Origin: Aeoliella sp052161615
Lineage (GTDB): Bacteria; Planctomycetota; Planctomycetia; Pirellulales; Lacipirellulaceae
Length of the DNA stretch: 64,000 bases
Reading direction: 5' to 3'
NCBI RefSeq assembly: GCF_052161615.1
Contig: NZ_CP197417.1
Location: forward strand, 5,022,001 to 5,086,000
Shown: positions 36,757 to 46,042 of the stretch, in pieces
Numbering within the stretch: position 1 is the stretch's first letter
How the letters are laid out: each line of letters opens with the position of its first letter
The notes under the pieces: model-generated
Seen by the model: the letters and a program-made list of their open reading frames with translations, nothing else
What the model was told of the DNA's origin: nothing
Database searches by the model: none
Program-made: the position numbers and the translations under genes

Positions 36757-36972
36757 GGCACGACTCGCGCTTAAGATCGGGGACAGCCTGACAGTTTCAC
36801 AAGCGCAAGTTAATCGAAGCAACCCGCGTGCCACAACCCTGGAAGTGTGCAAGCAGCACAAATGCCGACGAATTCGCACGCGGCTCGGCGCGTGCACATG
36901 AGCACGCCGCGCGGAATCGCACGCTTAGTGCGCTGCTTGGGAGAACGCGCGACGTTCGATGGCTGTCGTTGT

Positions 36973-37012
36973 CCCCTCTCCCCCGACCCGGTGAGGGTCG
37001 ACGGAGAGGGGG
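36973..37012. repeat. GC-rich hairpin downstream of the CHAT gene
   Basis: CCCCTCTC-N3-CGACCC/GGGTCG-N3-GAGAGGGG forms a two-part stem. It resembles the hairpin at 5819-5861 and the palindrome in the 169-bp repeats. It is 11 bp past the CHAT stop codon. Confidence 0.6.
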
Positions 37013-37023
37013 CAACTGGCTTC

Positions 37024-40000
37024 TCACTTTTCCGCGGGCGGTACCACGGGTGGCGCAACGGGCGGGTTTGCTGCTGGGGCTGCCCCGGGTGGCGCGGCTC
37101 CGGGGGCTCCCGCTGGTGGGGCGACTGGGGGTGCCGCGCCGGGAGCAGCACCTGGTACAGCGCCCGGTGCCGCGGGTGGCACGCCATCGACGCCGGGTTC
37201 TGGCTCCGGCGGTGCGGGATTGAAGCCGGTGTCGACGAGCAAGTAACCACTCCACAAGAACGGGTGGTCGGCTGTGACCGGATCGCTGCCTTCGGCGGGG
37301 CGTTTAAAGCGGGGTTCTTGCTCGGCATCGAGGTTCGTCCGCCGAGCCAGCGCGACGCTTCGACGCCATGCTTCGTCGGCAGTGGTGTGCGGTAGTTCGA
37401 GGACGAATTCGCGAACGAGCTCGCGACCCGTCTTGCCGCCGGTCTGCCAGCGACTCAAGAGCACGGTCTTCGCACCGCTGGCGAGCAGGCCGCAGCTAGC
37501 GTGGAACAACTCGGGGCCGGCGGACGAAGTCGCCTCGCTTCGGCCACGGCCGCGCGTTTTGAGGCCACTCTCGGCGACCGTGTGAACTCCGGCAAGAATT
37601 AAACGCTCGCAACCCGGCAGCGGCAATGTCAGCCACGAACCAAGGGTACCTCGCCCCGTTCCGCGATCGAGTGGCAATGGAATGAACGAGTACGGCTCGG
37701 CGGGATCGAGCGTTGCGTCGGCGAGCGACACGACCTGCTCCACGACCGACGCGACCAGCGGCGAAGTAACGGCCACCGGTGAGCCAATCACCACCGAGCC
37801 CGTAGCCGTGCCAGCAATCTCTTCCGCCGCCTGCTGCGGCAGAAATCCGTTTGCCCCTGAACCCGTAGCCGTGGCGATGATCGTGGTGCGGACGGGGCTG
37901 GGGCGGAACGTGTCAGGCGCGGCGTAGGCGAGTGTTGGCACGTAGCGGACCGGCGTGCGGTCGATCACCATCTCCTTGTTGCTACCGGTCGATGGCATGA
38001 GGGGCTCGATCGGTGCGTGCCACAGCACGCCATCGGGAATAACGATGAGCTCGGTAGTCTTGCCTAGGTCGAGCCGCGATTCGCCGAACAGCATGTCGCC
38101 GTATTGCACCGCCATCGGACGCCAGGCGTCGGTGGCGAGTGCTGCGGAGTCGAGTTCGCGATTGGCTCCGAAGTGGCCCATCGCACGGAGCATTTCGGCC
38201 GTCTTATCGGCAAGAGGACCGGCTTCAGGGAGTCGCCAATGGTGGTAGGCCTGCTGCGTCAAGATGAATGCGAAGTAGGAACTCGCCGACTGATGGAACA
38301 TGACCACCGCTTGCCCCGGCACGAGCTTCGCCTGCACATCTTTCGCTGACATCGCTGGCGGAAGCAACAAGTCGGTCGGATCGCGGCGGAGAACGAGTTG
38401 CCTGATGAGCGACTCGCGATTCTCCGCGTTCTTCGCGAGCTTCTTGAGCGCGTTATAGCGGTCTTGCCCCACGCGACCTTCGGCATCGGCCAGGGGCTGG
38501 GCAGCGAGTTCGGCCTCGATCGCGACGGCTTCGGTCAGAAGCTTCTCGTAGTCAGGGACGCGGAGCAACAAATTGCGGCGCTCGGCAGCGGCAGTGGGCG
38601 GAAGCTTGGCCGGATCGCTTTCTAATAGATGACGAATCGCCAGCAGCCGGCCTCCCAGCGGTTGCGCCATCCAGAACCGACGCCTCTTGGTGGTGTCGGC
38701 GACGTCGATAGCGGGGAGCACTTCTTCGCGGCCGAGCGCGGCGAGCATCCATCGCCCCATCGCTCCTTCGTAGGAAGTCGAAAGGTTGGTAAGCGTGCCG
38801 AGCGGACTTGCCGCCCAATCCGCGGCTGCGGGATCGCGTAGCAGCAAGGCATAGACGTCCACGGCCACGCGAGTCGAAAGTTGACCGCCATCAACGCGCT
38901 GGTTGGCCAGCGCGATCTGTAGGTGCCGCAGCGACTGGCGGCCTTCGAGGGCGATGGCTTCGGTCGCGGCTTTATCGCCCACGGCGTCGTTGCGTTCTAG
39001 GTAAGCAATGAAGGCTTCGACGTAGCGCTTTTCGGGGGCCAGCCGACCCATGCGAAGGTCGCGGCGACGGGGCGAAACGCCCGTGAGCATGTTGGCCGCC
39101 CCCTTGGCGTCGCCCGAGGCCGCGAGTTCCTCGCCGGCGAGCAAGAAGAAGTCAGCCGAGAGATGGTGCAAATTCTGACGATCGGCCCACTGCGCGGCAA
39201 CGGGTAGCGCTGGCATGACCCCTTCGCCGCCACGTGCCATCCACGCTTGGTGAGCAAGTTCGAGCGACACGCCCAGAATGTCGTAGTCTTCATAAGCAAA
39301 CGCTGCGTAGCTCGCCTCGGTCGCCAAGTTAAGCGCCGCATCGGCGTTGCCCGCCTCCATGGCGATGACTGCCTGGGCATAGAGCGCGGCACCCGTCAAC
39401 GGGTGATCGAACCGGCCATCCACCAGGGTCGCGCGAGTCAGGTGCGCCAGCGCTTGTTGCGATTCGCCCACGCCCTGTTGAGCAAGGCCAAGAAGTAGCT
39501 CAGTCCAGGCCGTTGACCAGTGATTGCGTTCGGTGTTGTCGCCGCGGGCGAGGGCGCCGACCAGGCTCTTGCTCATGCGATCGTGCTGGCCGAGTGGCCC
39601 GAGGATTTCGTTGCGACGACGTATGGCGAGCGCAGTTGCTCGGACGACTTCCACGACATTGAGCCGCCACATCTGGGGCGCCTGCAACTGGCCACCTTGG
39701 GCGAGGCGCTGCTCGGTGATCAGCTCGCCTTGTTGGACGAGCATCGTCTCGGTGAACACGCCGTAGGTGGGCCGGCGTGTCGAGCCACCCCATGGCGAAG
39801 TGCGACGAGCGATGTTGTTATCGGGGCGAGGATTTTGAAACCGGACGGCGATCATCCAGCGCGGGTAGCTAAGGAACAGCTCGCAAGCGGCGTCGAATTG
39901 GACGAGCGCTTCCCGGGGTCGACCCATCTGGTAGAGCGTCTCGCCGAGCATCGCGCGATAGCAAATGGAGTCGACCCAGCGAGCGAGCCCCACGCGGATG

Positions 40001-40194
40001 CCACCACGGACTTCGTTTTGAAACCCCCGCTCTGCCTGTTGGTACTCGCCCCGGTAGAGCTCTTCGATCGTGGCGAAGTACGAGGGACCGGGATCGGACC
40101 GGGTGCCTTGAGCCACGGCCACCGTGCCCGTAGCCGCAAGCCAGAGAGCTGCCAATGCTATCAGCCATGGGGCGGGGCGAAGTCGAGCGATCAT
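37024..40194 (-). CDS. Secreted TPR protein with CHAT-like (caspase-fold) domain
   Basis: A 1056-residue exported protein. Signal peptide MIARLRPAPWLIALAALWLAATGTVAVA; residues ~35-560 are helical TPR-like repeats (EELYRGEYQQAERGFQNEV; LGETLYQMGRPREALVQFD). From ~640 a CHAT-like region follows: VIPDGVLWHAPIEPL, LILAGVHTVAESGL (candidate His) and FHASCGLLASGAKTVLLSRW (candidate Cys), then KTGRELVREF. The last ~75 residues are Pro/Ala/Gly repeats (GAPGAAPPGAAPAANPP). CHAT proteins are caspase-like proteases or adaptors; here the protein is probably periplasmic or surface-bound. Catalysis is inferred from the H/C pair. Confidence 0.85.
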   Translation of the reverse strand: MIARLRPAPWLIALAALWLAATGTVAVAQGTRSDPGPSYFATIEELYRGEYQQAERGFQNEVRGGIRVGLARWVDSICYRAMLGETLYQMGRPREALVQFDAACELFLSYPRWMIAVRFQNPRPDNNIARRTSPWGGSTRRPTYGVFTETMLVQQGELITEQRLAQGGQLQAPQMWRLNVVEVVRATALAIRRRNEILGPLGQHDRMSKSLVGALARGDNTERNHWSTAWTELLLGLAQQGVGESQQALAHLTRATLVDGRFDHPLTGAALYAQAVIAMEAGNADAALNLATEASYAAFAYEDYDILGVSLELAHQAWMARGGEGVMPALPVAAQWADRQNLHHLSADFFLLAGEELAASGDAKGAANMLTGVSPRRRDLRMGRLAPEKRYVEAFIAYLERNDAVGDKAATEAIALEGRQSLRHLQIALANQRVDGGQLSTRVAVDVYALLLRDPAAADWAASPLGTLTNLSTSYEGAMGRWMLAALGREEVLPAIDVADTTKRRRFWMAQPLGGRLLAIRHLLESDPAKLPPTAAAERRNLLLRVPDYEKLLTEAVAIEAELAAQPLADAEGRVGQDRYNALKKLAKNAENRESLIRQLVLRRDPTDLLLPPAMSAKDVQAKLVPGQAVVMFHQSASSYFAFILTQQAYHHWRLPEAGPLADKTAEMLRAMGHFGANRELDSAALATDAWRPMAVQYGDMLFGESRLDLGKTTELIVIPDGVLWHAPIEPLMPSTGSNKEMVIDRTPVRYVPTLAYAAPDTFRPSPVRTTIIATATGSGANGFLPQQAAEEIAGTATGSVVIGSPVAVTSPLVASVVEQVVSLADATLDPAEPYSFIPLPLDRGTGRGTLGSWLTLPLPGCERLILAGVHTVAESGLKTRGRGRSEATSSAGPELFHASCGLLASGAKTVLLSRWQTGGKTGRELVREFVLELPHTTADEAWRRSVALARRTNLDAEQEPRFKRPAEGSDPVTADHPFLWSGYLLVDTGFNPAPPEPEPGVDGVPPAAPGAVPGAAPGAAPPVAPPAGAPGAAPPGAAPAANPPVAPPVVPPAEK

Positions 40195-40480
40195 ACAAGC
40201 CTGCGGGGGTGCGTGGTGCGTCTGGGAGCTGGCGCGCGGAATCGGCGTATTCTACCATTCGCCGACAAAGGGGGCGATTTATCCAGCTTAACAGTAGGGA
40301 CCCTAGGATTTGGATACGGCCGGCGATTCTGGGCAGTTCGGTCCCTCGGCCGAGACTTTTTTGCGACTTAGTTAAACCTTGACGGTCGTGAGGACGATAA
40401 CGGTAGTAACGGCTGGCCAGCTAGGCGAGCCACCAACCTATTCGCAACCGAATCTTATCTGCATCGCCAGCCACATTGCC

Positions 40481-40729
40481 ATGAACAACGCAACGGACCG
40501 ACCGATGAGCCACAAACTTTCGCAAGCCGCCTGCGGCGTGGTCGTGTTGGCCTCTTTGGCGCTCACGGGCTGCCAAGGCGTGTACTCGGGCCAGGTTCTG
40601 CCAAGCCCTTGGTACTTGCAGGACGACGTGCAGTACTTTGCTCCGGGTCCCGAATTCAAGCTGGCTCGCGAAGCAGCCGCAATGGAAGAAGCCAAGGCGG
40701 AAATCGAGAGCACGCCGCAGCGTGACTAA
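40481..40729 (+). CDS. Small lipoprotein
   Basis: An 82-residue protein with a lipobox: hydrophobic stretch AACGVVVLASLALTGC, the Cys being lipidated after cleavage. The mature part (~50 residues) is acidic with a helical end (AREAAAMEEAKAEIES). The start at 40481 (MNNATDR) or 40505 (MSHKL) cannot be decided. No family recognised. Confidence 0.7.
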   Translation: MNNATDRPMSHKLSQAACGVVVLASLALTGCQGVYSGQVLPSPWYLQDDVQYFAPGPEFKLAREAAAMEEAKAEIESTPQRD

Positions 40730-40762
40730 GCGTTGCGGGAGGCGGCTAAGTAAAATAGCCGC

Positions 40763-41902
40763 CTACTCGGGGTCAGATCCCCCTCCGACGAACTCGACAC
40801 GGCCGCGTCGCTGAAACCAGCGTGCCGCGCGAACCAACTGGGGCCGCCACGCGGTCGCCGGGACGTGCGTCACTCGTTGCCGCTCGACGCGGTGGGTGCG
40901 GATTCGCTCTTTGTACTTTTCGCTGCCGGGACCGAGGTCGAACTGCTCGTCGCCGCGGGCGAAGCTGTCTTCGACCACCCGGGCGAGTAGCGCCATGCCG
41001 ACGCCGCCGACCGGCGAGTCGGGGACGTAGCCCATCCGCAGGCCACTCACCCGGCCTTGGCAGTGCGTGCCGTACCAAAACGCCACGGGGCGGCCAGCAA
41101 TCCGAAGCACTGCCAGGTCCGCCATTCCAAGCCGCGTGGCCACTTCGTGCGAGTCGCGATAGAACTCCGTCAAACCAGGATGGCACAACGTGTTGCCGTC
41201 GGTCGACGAAGCTTGCCAACTCGCGCGAGCCACTTCTTCGCACTCGTCGTACAAATCCCAGCGGGCGTCCCCATCGCCATTGCGTAGTGCCAGCGGGCGA
41301 AAACGTTCGAACTCCACGCCTCCCCACTCTTCAACACGGCGGAGCGTTCGCTGCCAGCCTTGTCGCATCTTTCGAGGCAGCGTGCCGAGGTAGTTCTCCC
41401 ACGTGCCCGCGCTGGCTAGGTCAATCATCGAAGTAGGGCCATGCGATTCGACCTCGGCGTTCAGGCCGACGAACTGCATCGCCCGTACGGTTCGCTCGCC
41501 ACCTTCGGCTTCGTTGGCAATCCACGGCAAGTCAATTTGGTCCCAGTCGTGCGGTGTCGCCGCGATGTGCCGCATCCCCGCGATTAAGGTCGCGGTGGGG
41601 TTGGGGCCGATGGGTCCGAAGAAGGTCCCCCAGTCGTCGAGCGGGTAGGTCAGCACGCGTAGCATTGCGAGGCGATGCCGGCGTGTTTCGACGCAAAGTG
41701 GCAGGATTCCAATCGGCTGGCCGGCGGCCCGAACGACCAAGACCCGCAGTCGCTTTCCCTCGCCGAAATGCCGCCAGTAGTTTTCCAGCCAGTCGTAGGT
41801 CTGAAAATAGGTCGCACCGGGCGTCTCGGCGAACAGCGAGTTCCACAGCAGGCGACACCCGGCAAGCGAACCGAGATCGTTGATTTCAACCACTTCGGAC
41901 AT
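40763..41902 (-). CDS. BioF2-like GNAT acetyltransferase (FemAB/CelD superfamily)
   Basis: A 379-residue soluble protein. N-terminal FQTYDWLENYWRHFG and LPLCVETRR, a GNAT-like core with GMADLAVLRIAGRPVAFWYGTHCQGRVSGLRMGYVPDSP and EQFDLGPGSEKYKERI, characteristic of Acetyltransf_6 proteins. Members act in peptidoglycan interpeptide, cellulose or exopolysaccharide modification. Target unknown; nothing nearby clarifies it. Confidence 0.85.
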   Translation of the reverse strand: MSEVVEINDLGSLAGCRLLWNSLFAETPGATYFQTYDWLENYWRHFGEGKRLRVLVVRAAGQPIGILPLCVETRRHRLAMLRVLTYPLDDWGTFFGPIGPNPTATLIAGMRHIAATPHDWDQIDLPWIANEAEGGERTVRAMQFVGLNAEVESHGPTSMIDLASAGTWENYLGTLPRKMRQGWQRTLRRVEEWGGVEFERFRPLALRNGDGDARWDLYDECEEVARASWQASSTDGNTLCHPGLTEFYRDSHEVATRLGMADLAVLRIAGRPVAFWYGTHCQGRVSGLRMGYVPDSPVGGVGMALLARVVEDSFARGDEQFDLGPGSEKYKERIRTHRVERQRVTHVPATAWRPQLVRAARWFQRRGRVEFVGGGSDPE

Positions 41903-42255
41903 GAGCGACTTACCGAGAGAGGTGGCGGGGAGGATCGAGCCGTCGGTGGGAATTTCCTCCCGCGAAGTAAATGCAACCTCTATGCCGAGGGTAAGCGATA
42001 GCGCGCCTTGGTCGCCGAATAGGGACTTCGAGCCTCGGAACCGGCCTTCAGCCGTTGCCGGCCGCCCCGTGCAATCAACAAAGCCTGCGGCCGAAAGTCA
42101 CCACGTGTGGCGAAAAAGCCTCATTGGTGTCGCACCGGGCGGTACAACCGGGCTTCGCCACCCAGGGGGCCATCGCGTGGGGCGAGCCTCGGGTGTTATC
42201 TTGCGTTCGGCGCTGTTCCCACCCCCCCGTACATTCCTGGCTGTGCAGAACCTCG
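41903..42255. other. Intergenic region, no gene seen
   Basis: About 350 bp between divergent genes; it should hold both promoters. The plus-strand frame from 42055 continues into the PncC-NMNAT gene, but the upstream part is not coding-like. No repeats or motifs noted. Confidence 0.5.
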
Positions 42256-43386
42256 ATGAACTCCGAAACGCTCGCCCAGATTCAAGCCATCCACGCCGCA
42301 CCCGTTGAATTCGTGTTCGCCATGACCGGTGGCGGGGCGTCGGCTCTAGGATCCTTACTGTCGGTGCCAGGGGGTTCACGGACGGTGCTCGACGCGCACG
42401 TACCCTATAGCCCGCAGGCGCTTACCGAGTGGCTTGGTGCCGAGCCCGAGCAAGCTTGCGGCGAGCGGACGGCCCGGGCGATGGCGATGGCGGCCTACAT
42501 GCGTGCCCGCCGGCTGAGCTCTACCAAGTCGCGAGTCGCGGGTGTGGCGGTCACGGCGTCGCTCGCCACGGATCGACCGAAGAAGGGAGCCCACCGCGTC
42601 CAGGTCGCTTTCCAAACGGCGACCAGCACGTGCGCGCTATCGCTTGAGCTGACTAAAGGAGCGCGAACCCGCGCTGAGGAAGAAGCCCTCGCTGCCGAGT
42701 TGGTTCTTTATGCCACCGCCGAGGCCGCGGGACTGGAACCCCACTTCACGATGATGCTGGGCGAAGACGAGAAAGTGGTTCGCCGGCGCGTGGAGGCCCT
42801 GCCGACATGGCAAACCCTGCTCACTGGCAAGAAATCGCGGGTGGAAATGAACTGCCGTGGGGCGACGGACGCAATCGCCCTGTTTCCCGGTGCGTTCAAT
42901 CCACTCCACGCAGGTCACGTCGAGATGGCTGCGATTGCCGAACAGCTGCTCGATTGCGATTTGATCTTCGAGCTGTCGATCACGAACGTCGATAAGCCGC
43001 CGCTCGACTTCGTGGAAATCGAATCGCGCGTATTGCAGTTCGAAAGCAAGCCGCTGGTACTCACCCGCGCGCCAACGTTTGTCGAGAAGGCGAAAATGTT
43101 CCCCAACACGCCCTTCGTCGTGGGGGCCGACACCATCTCGCGCATCGGTGAGGCCAAGTACTACGGCGGAAGCATTCGTGCCCGCGATGCCGCCATCGAC
43201 GAGCTTGCCGAATTGGGAGCTTCGTTCCTGGTGTTCGGTCGCGAGATGAACGGCGAGTACCAGACGCTCGAGACCTTAGGCCTGCCGCGAGAGCTATTGG
43301 CGATCTCGACTTCGGTCGCCGAGTCGACGTTCCGCAACGACGTGTCGAGCACCCAGCTTCGCTACCGCGAGTGGGAACTTGGTTAG
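42256..43386 (+). CDS. PncC (CinA C-terminal)-like domain fused to a nucleotidyltransferase (NMNAT-like)
   Basis: A 376-residue two-domain enzyme. Residues ~10-160 resemble the PncC/CinA NMN amidohydrolase (FAMTGGGASALGSLLSVPGGSRTVLDAHVPY, VAGVAVTASL). Residues ~215-376 form a nicotinate/nicotinamide nucleotide adenylyltransferase: FPGAFNPLHAGH (HxGH), VVGADTISRI, and STFRNDVSSTQLRYRE (SSTxxR). PncC deamidates NMN to NaMN, which an adenylyltransferase can turn into NaAD, so the fusion may channel an NAD-salvage step. The catalytic Ser/Lys of PncC was not firmly identified. Confidence 0.85.
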   Translation: MNSETLAQIQAIHAAPVEFVFAMTGGGASALGSLLSVPGGSRTVLDAHVPYSPQALTEWLGAEPEQACGERTARAMAMAAYMRARRLSSTKSRVAGVAVTASLATDRPKKGAHRVQVAFQTATSTCALSLELTKGARTRAEEEALAAELVLYATAEAAGLEPHFTMMLGEDEKVVRRRVEALPTWQTLLTGKKSRVEMNCRGATDAIALFPGAFNPLHAGHVEMAAIAEQLLDCDLIFELSITNVDKPPLDFVEIESRVLQFESKPLVLTRAPTFVEKAKMFPNTPFVVGADTISRIGEAKYYGGSIRARDAAIDELAELGASFLVFGREMNGEYQTLETLGLPRELLAISTSVAESTFRNDVSSTQLRYREWELG

Positions 43387-43397
43387 GGAGATTTTCG

Positions 43398-45047
43398 CTA
43401 GGCCGGTTTGGCGGCGGCGACTTGCTCGTAGGTGATGTAGCCCCCACTCAGATTGTGAACATCGTAGCCTGCGAGCTTCAGGATGCGAGTGGCCATGTAC
43501 CCCCGCTGTCCGACTTTGCAGTAAGCGACCACCGGCTTGTCGCGAGGTATTTCATCCATGCGATCGCGGAGTTCGTCGAGCGGGATATTAACCCCCAGGG
43601 CCACCGCGCCCGCCGCGAATTCCTCGGGCGTGCGAACGTCGAGCAGCACGGCGTCGTCGAGCTTGCCCGCGATGAGGTCGGACGCGTGCACCACTGGATG
43701 ATCGCCGCGAACCACCCCAGCGGCGATAAAGCCGGCCATGTTGATCGGGTCCTTCGCCGAGCCGTACTGCGGGGCGTAAGCGAGTTCGACCTCTTCAAGA
43801 TCCTCGACGGTCATCCCCGCCTGAATCGCCATCGCCAGCACATCGGTCCGCTTGTCGATGCCATCGCGTCCTACGACTTGGCCACCAAGTAGCTTTCCAC
43901 TCACCGGATCGAATACGATCTTCATCGCCATCGGCGTCGCACCGGGATAGTAGCCGGCGTGGTCGGCTGGGTGCAGGTAAACCTTCTCGTACGCGATGCC
44001 AAGTCGCTGGCACGCCTTCTCGCTCAGTCCCGTCATCGCGGCTCCGTGATCCCACAGCCCGACGATCGCAGTGCCTTGCGTGCCTCGATAGCTCGACTCG
44101 CGCCCGAAGATATGATCGGCAGCGATACGTCCCTGGCGGTTCGCGGGCCCCGCGAGCGGTATCTGCACCGGCTTGCCGGAGACGACATCGGTAACTTCAA
44201 TCGCATCGCCAACGGCGTAGATGTCGGTGTCGCTTGTTTGCTGATGGCAATTCACTTGAATGCCACCTCGCTCGGCGACGTTCAGTCCGGCATCGACGGC
44301 CAGCGTGTTCTCGGGCCGCACACCAATAGCCAGCACCACAAAGTCGGCTTGCAAGGTGTGACCACTCGCGAGCACCACTTCAAGACCACCCTCCGTCGCA
44401 CGAAACTCCTTCGCCTGGTCGCCCAGATGCATCTTTACGCCGCGTTCGCGAAGCAGTCGCTCCAGCGGTACTACCATTTCAGCGTCCCACGGTGGCAGAA
44501 TCTGTTGATTGAGTTCAACAAGCGAAGTCTCGAGCCCGCGGTGCACCAGGTTCTCCGCCATCTCGATTCCAATGAACCCCGCACCGATGATCACCGCGCG
44601 AGTGGCATCGCGAGTCACTTCGGCTAGGCGGTCGGCATCCTCGAGCGTGCGAAGCGTGTAGGTGCGGGGAAGGTCGGCACCAGGAATCGGCGGGCGGAAC
44701 GGCGCTGCGCCTGGCGAGAGAATTAGTTTGTCGTAGCTCTCGGTGTAGACTTCGCCCGAATCGAGGCGGCGAATGGTGACTTGCTTCGCAGCTCGATCAA
44801 TCAGCTCGACCGACTCGCGCACGCGGACATCAAGCTGATAGCGCTGCCGAAGCCGTTCGACGGGACTAACGAGCAGCTTGTCGCGCGAGGCGATGGTGCC
44901 GCCGATGTAGTAAGGCATGCCGCAGTTGGCGAACGACGGGTAGCTACCCCGTTCGACCAGGATGATTTCCGCCTCTTCCGATAGCCTTCGCGACCGGGTG
45001 GCAGCACTCGCTCCACCAGCCACGCCGCCCACGATCACGATCTTCAT
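43398..45047 (-). CDS. CoA-disulfide reductase-like FAD/NAD(P) oxidoreductase with C-terminal rhodanese domain
   Basis: A 549-residue flavoprotein. GGVAGGASAATRSRRL (FAD site, ~7-22), FANCGMPYYIGG with active-site Cys (~41-52), second dinucleotide motif IGAGFIGIEMAENL, and IYAVGDAIEV. From ~460 a rhodanese domain: VLLDVRTPEEFAAGA, VVAYCKVGQRGY (catalytic Cys). Such fusions reduce CoA-persulfides or polysulfides. A good GGAGG site precedes ATG 45047; a longer upstream frame is non-coding. It is the third gene of an ArsR-rhodanese operon. Confidence 0.93.
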   Translation of the reverse strand: MKIVIVGGVAGGASAATRSRRLSEEAEIILVERGSYPSFANCGMPYYIGGTIASRDKLLVSPVERLRQRYQLDVRVRESVELIDRAAKQVTIRRLDSGEVYTESYDKLILSPGAAPFRPPIPGADLPRTYTLRTLEDADRLAEVTRDATRAVIIGAGFIGIEMAENLVHRGLETSLVELNQQILPPWDAEMVVPLERLLRERGVKMHLGDQAKEFRATEGGLEVVLASGHTLQADFVVLAIGVRPENTLAVDAGLNVAERGGIQVNCHQQTSDTDIYAVGDAIEVTDVVSGKPVQIPLAGPANRQGRIAADHIFGRESSYRGTQGTAIVGLWDHGAAMTGLSEKACQRLGIAYEKVYLHPADHAGYYPGATPMAMKIVFDPVSGKLLGGQVVGRDGIDKRTDVLAMAIQAGMTVEDLEEVELAYAPQYGSAKDPINMAGFIAAGVVRGDHPVVHASDLIAGKLDDAVLLDVRTPEEFAAGAVALGVNIPLDELRDRMDEIPRDKPVVAYCKVGQRGYMATRILKLAGYDVHNLSGGYITYEQVAAAKPA

Positions 45048-45079
45048 GTTGGTCCTCCCCAGAACACAAGCCTGTATAC

Positions 45080-45622
45080 CTAATTCCGCACGCAGCCACC
45101 ACCGCCCGTGCGTACCTGATTCCAAGGCATTCGCGCCAGCAGCATTCCCATGCCGCAGGTGTCCGTTAGCCCAGCGAACACCAGTCCCGCCCCGACGAAA
45201 GCCGCGAGGCCAAAAAACGCCGGATGAACAAACCCCAGCCCCACGCCCAAGACCACCAGCGTTCCGGCAGCGATCCGGACCTGACGCTCGAGCGACATTG
45301 TTTGCTTGCCGTAGACCATCGGCAGGCCCGCTTGTTCGCAAGCCGAGGTCCCCCCTTCGACGTTCACCACATTACTCATACCGGCCGCGGCGAGTTGGTC
45401 ACACGCTTTTCCGCCCCGCGATCCCTTTTGGCAGATGACGTACAGGGGTTCGCCCTCCTGGGGCTTCGGCACCGACGTCGGCGATACCTGCTCGAGCGGC
45501 ACATTCACTGCGCCGCGAACATGGCCGCTTTGGAACTCGGCAGGCGTACGAACGTCGACCAATGTGCCGTTGCCGCTCGCGAGCACGTGCCCGAGGTCGA
45601 TAGGTCGAATGGTGGCTGACAT
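45080..45622 (-). CDS. Rhodanese-like protein with membrane C-terminus (YgaP-like)
   Basis: A 180-residue protein: N-terminal rhodanese domain (LVDVRTPAEFQSGHVRGAVNVPL, YVICQKGSRGGKAC with catalytic Cys), and a C-terminal DUF2892-type pair of TM helices (LVVLGVGLGFVHPAFFGLAAFVGAGLVFAGLTD). The arrangement matches E. coli YgaP, a membrane sulfurtransferase. GGAGG precedes ATG 45622. A palindrome (45645-45668) lies 22 bp upstream as a candidate ArsR operator. It overlaps nothing; the reductase follows 32 bp later. Confidence 0.9.
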   Translation of the reverse strand: MSATIRPIDLGHVLASGNGTLVDVRTPAEFQSGHVRGAVNVPLEQVSPTSVPKPQEGEPLYVICQKGSRGGKACDQLAAAGMSNVVNVEGGTSACEQAGLPMVYGKQTMSLERQVRIAAGTLVVLGVGLGFVHPAFFGLAAFVGAGLVFAGLTDTCGMGMLLARMPWNQVRTGGGGCVRN

Positions 45623-45644
45623 GTTCTGGCCCTCCAATAAGTGG

Positions 45645-45668
45645 ATATGTCGATACACAACGACATAT
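45645..45668. promoter_or_regulatory. Candidate ArsR operator upstream of the rhodanese gene
   Basis: Perfect inverted repeat ATATGTCG-N8-CGACATAT, adjacent to the presumed promoter. The half-site CGACAT is shared with the palindrome upstream of the ArsR gene at 46043-46062. Confidence 0.65.
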
Positions 45669-45711
45669 TAGGTGAAATAAAAGTCGGAACCACCACCGCT
45701 CGGCAATGCAA

Positions 45712-46023
45712 CTACTTGGTTCCGAATCGCGCCTCGATGCACTCCATGATCGACGCCAAATGGGGCTCGCCGATGCGATAGTATCGCCGGCGGCCATCTT
45801 TCTCGCTTTCAAGCAGTCCGCAGCGCTGCATCAGCCTCAAATGCTCCGAAGCCATATGACTTGGCAGTTCGCACGCCTCGGCAAGTTCGCCCACGGTGAA
45901 GTCGCCTTGCAGCAGCATCTGCACCATTCGCAGACGATGCGGGTGCGCGAGGGTCTTTAGGCACTCGGCTGCTTGGCCGAGGGCCTCGAGATTCGTCATT
46001 CGCATGCGTTTGGTGGTTGCCAT
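45712..46023 (-). CDS. ArsR-family transcriptional regulator
   Basis: A 103-residue winged-helix repressor: LKTLAHPHRLRMVQMLLQGDFTVGELAEACELPSHMASEHLRLMQRCGLLESEKDGRRRYYRI. It has Cys at positions 21, 52, 69 and 95, but no classical ELCVCDL metal site. In the YgaV/SqrR/BigR group, Cys pairs sense sulfide or persulfides; the downstream rhodanese genes fit this. Start at 46023 follows the family; the longer frame is not coding. It lies 89 bp upstream of the rhodanese gene on the same strand. Confidence 0.88.
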   Translation of the reverse strand: MATTKRMRMTNLEALGQAAECLKTLAHPHRLRMVQMLLQGDFTVGELAEACELPSHMASEHLRLMQRCGLLESEKDGRRRYYRIGEPHLASIMECIEARFGTK

Positions 46024-46042
46024 AGGGTCCTCACCCTTAAAT

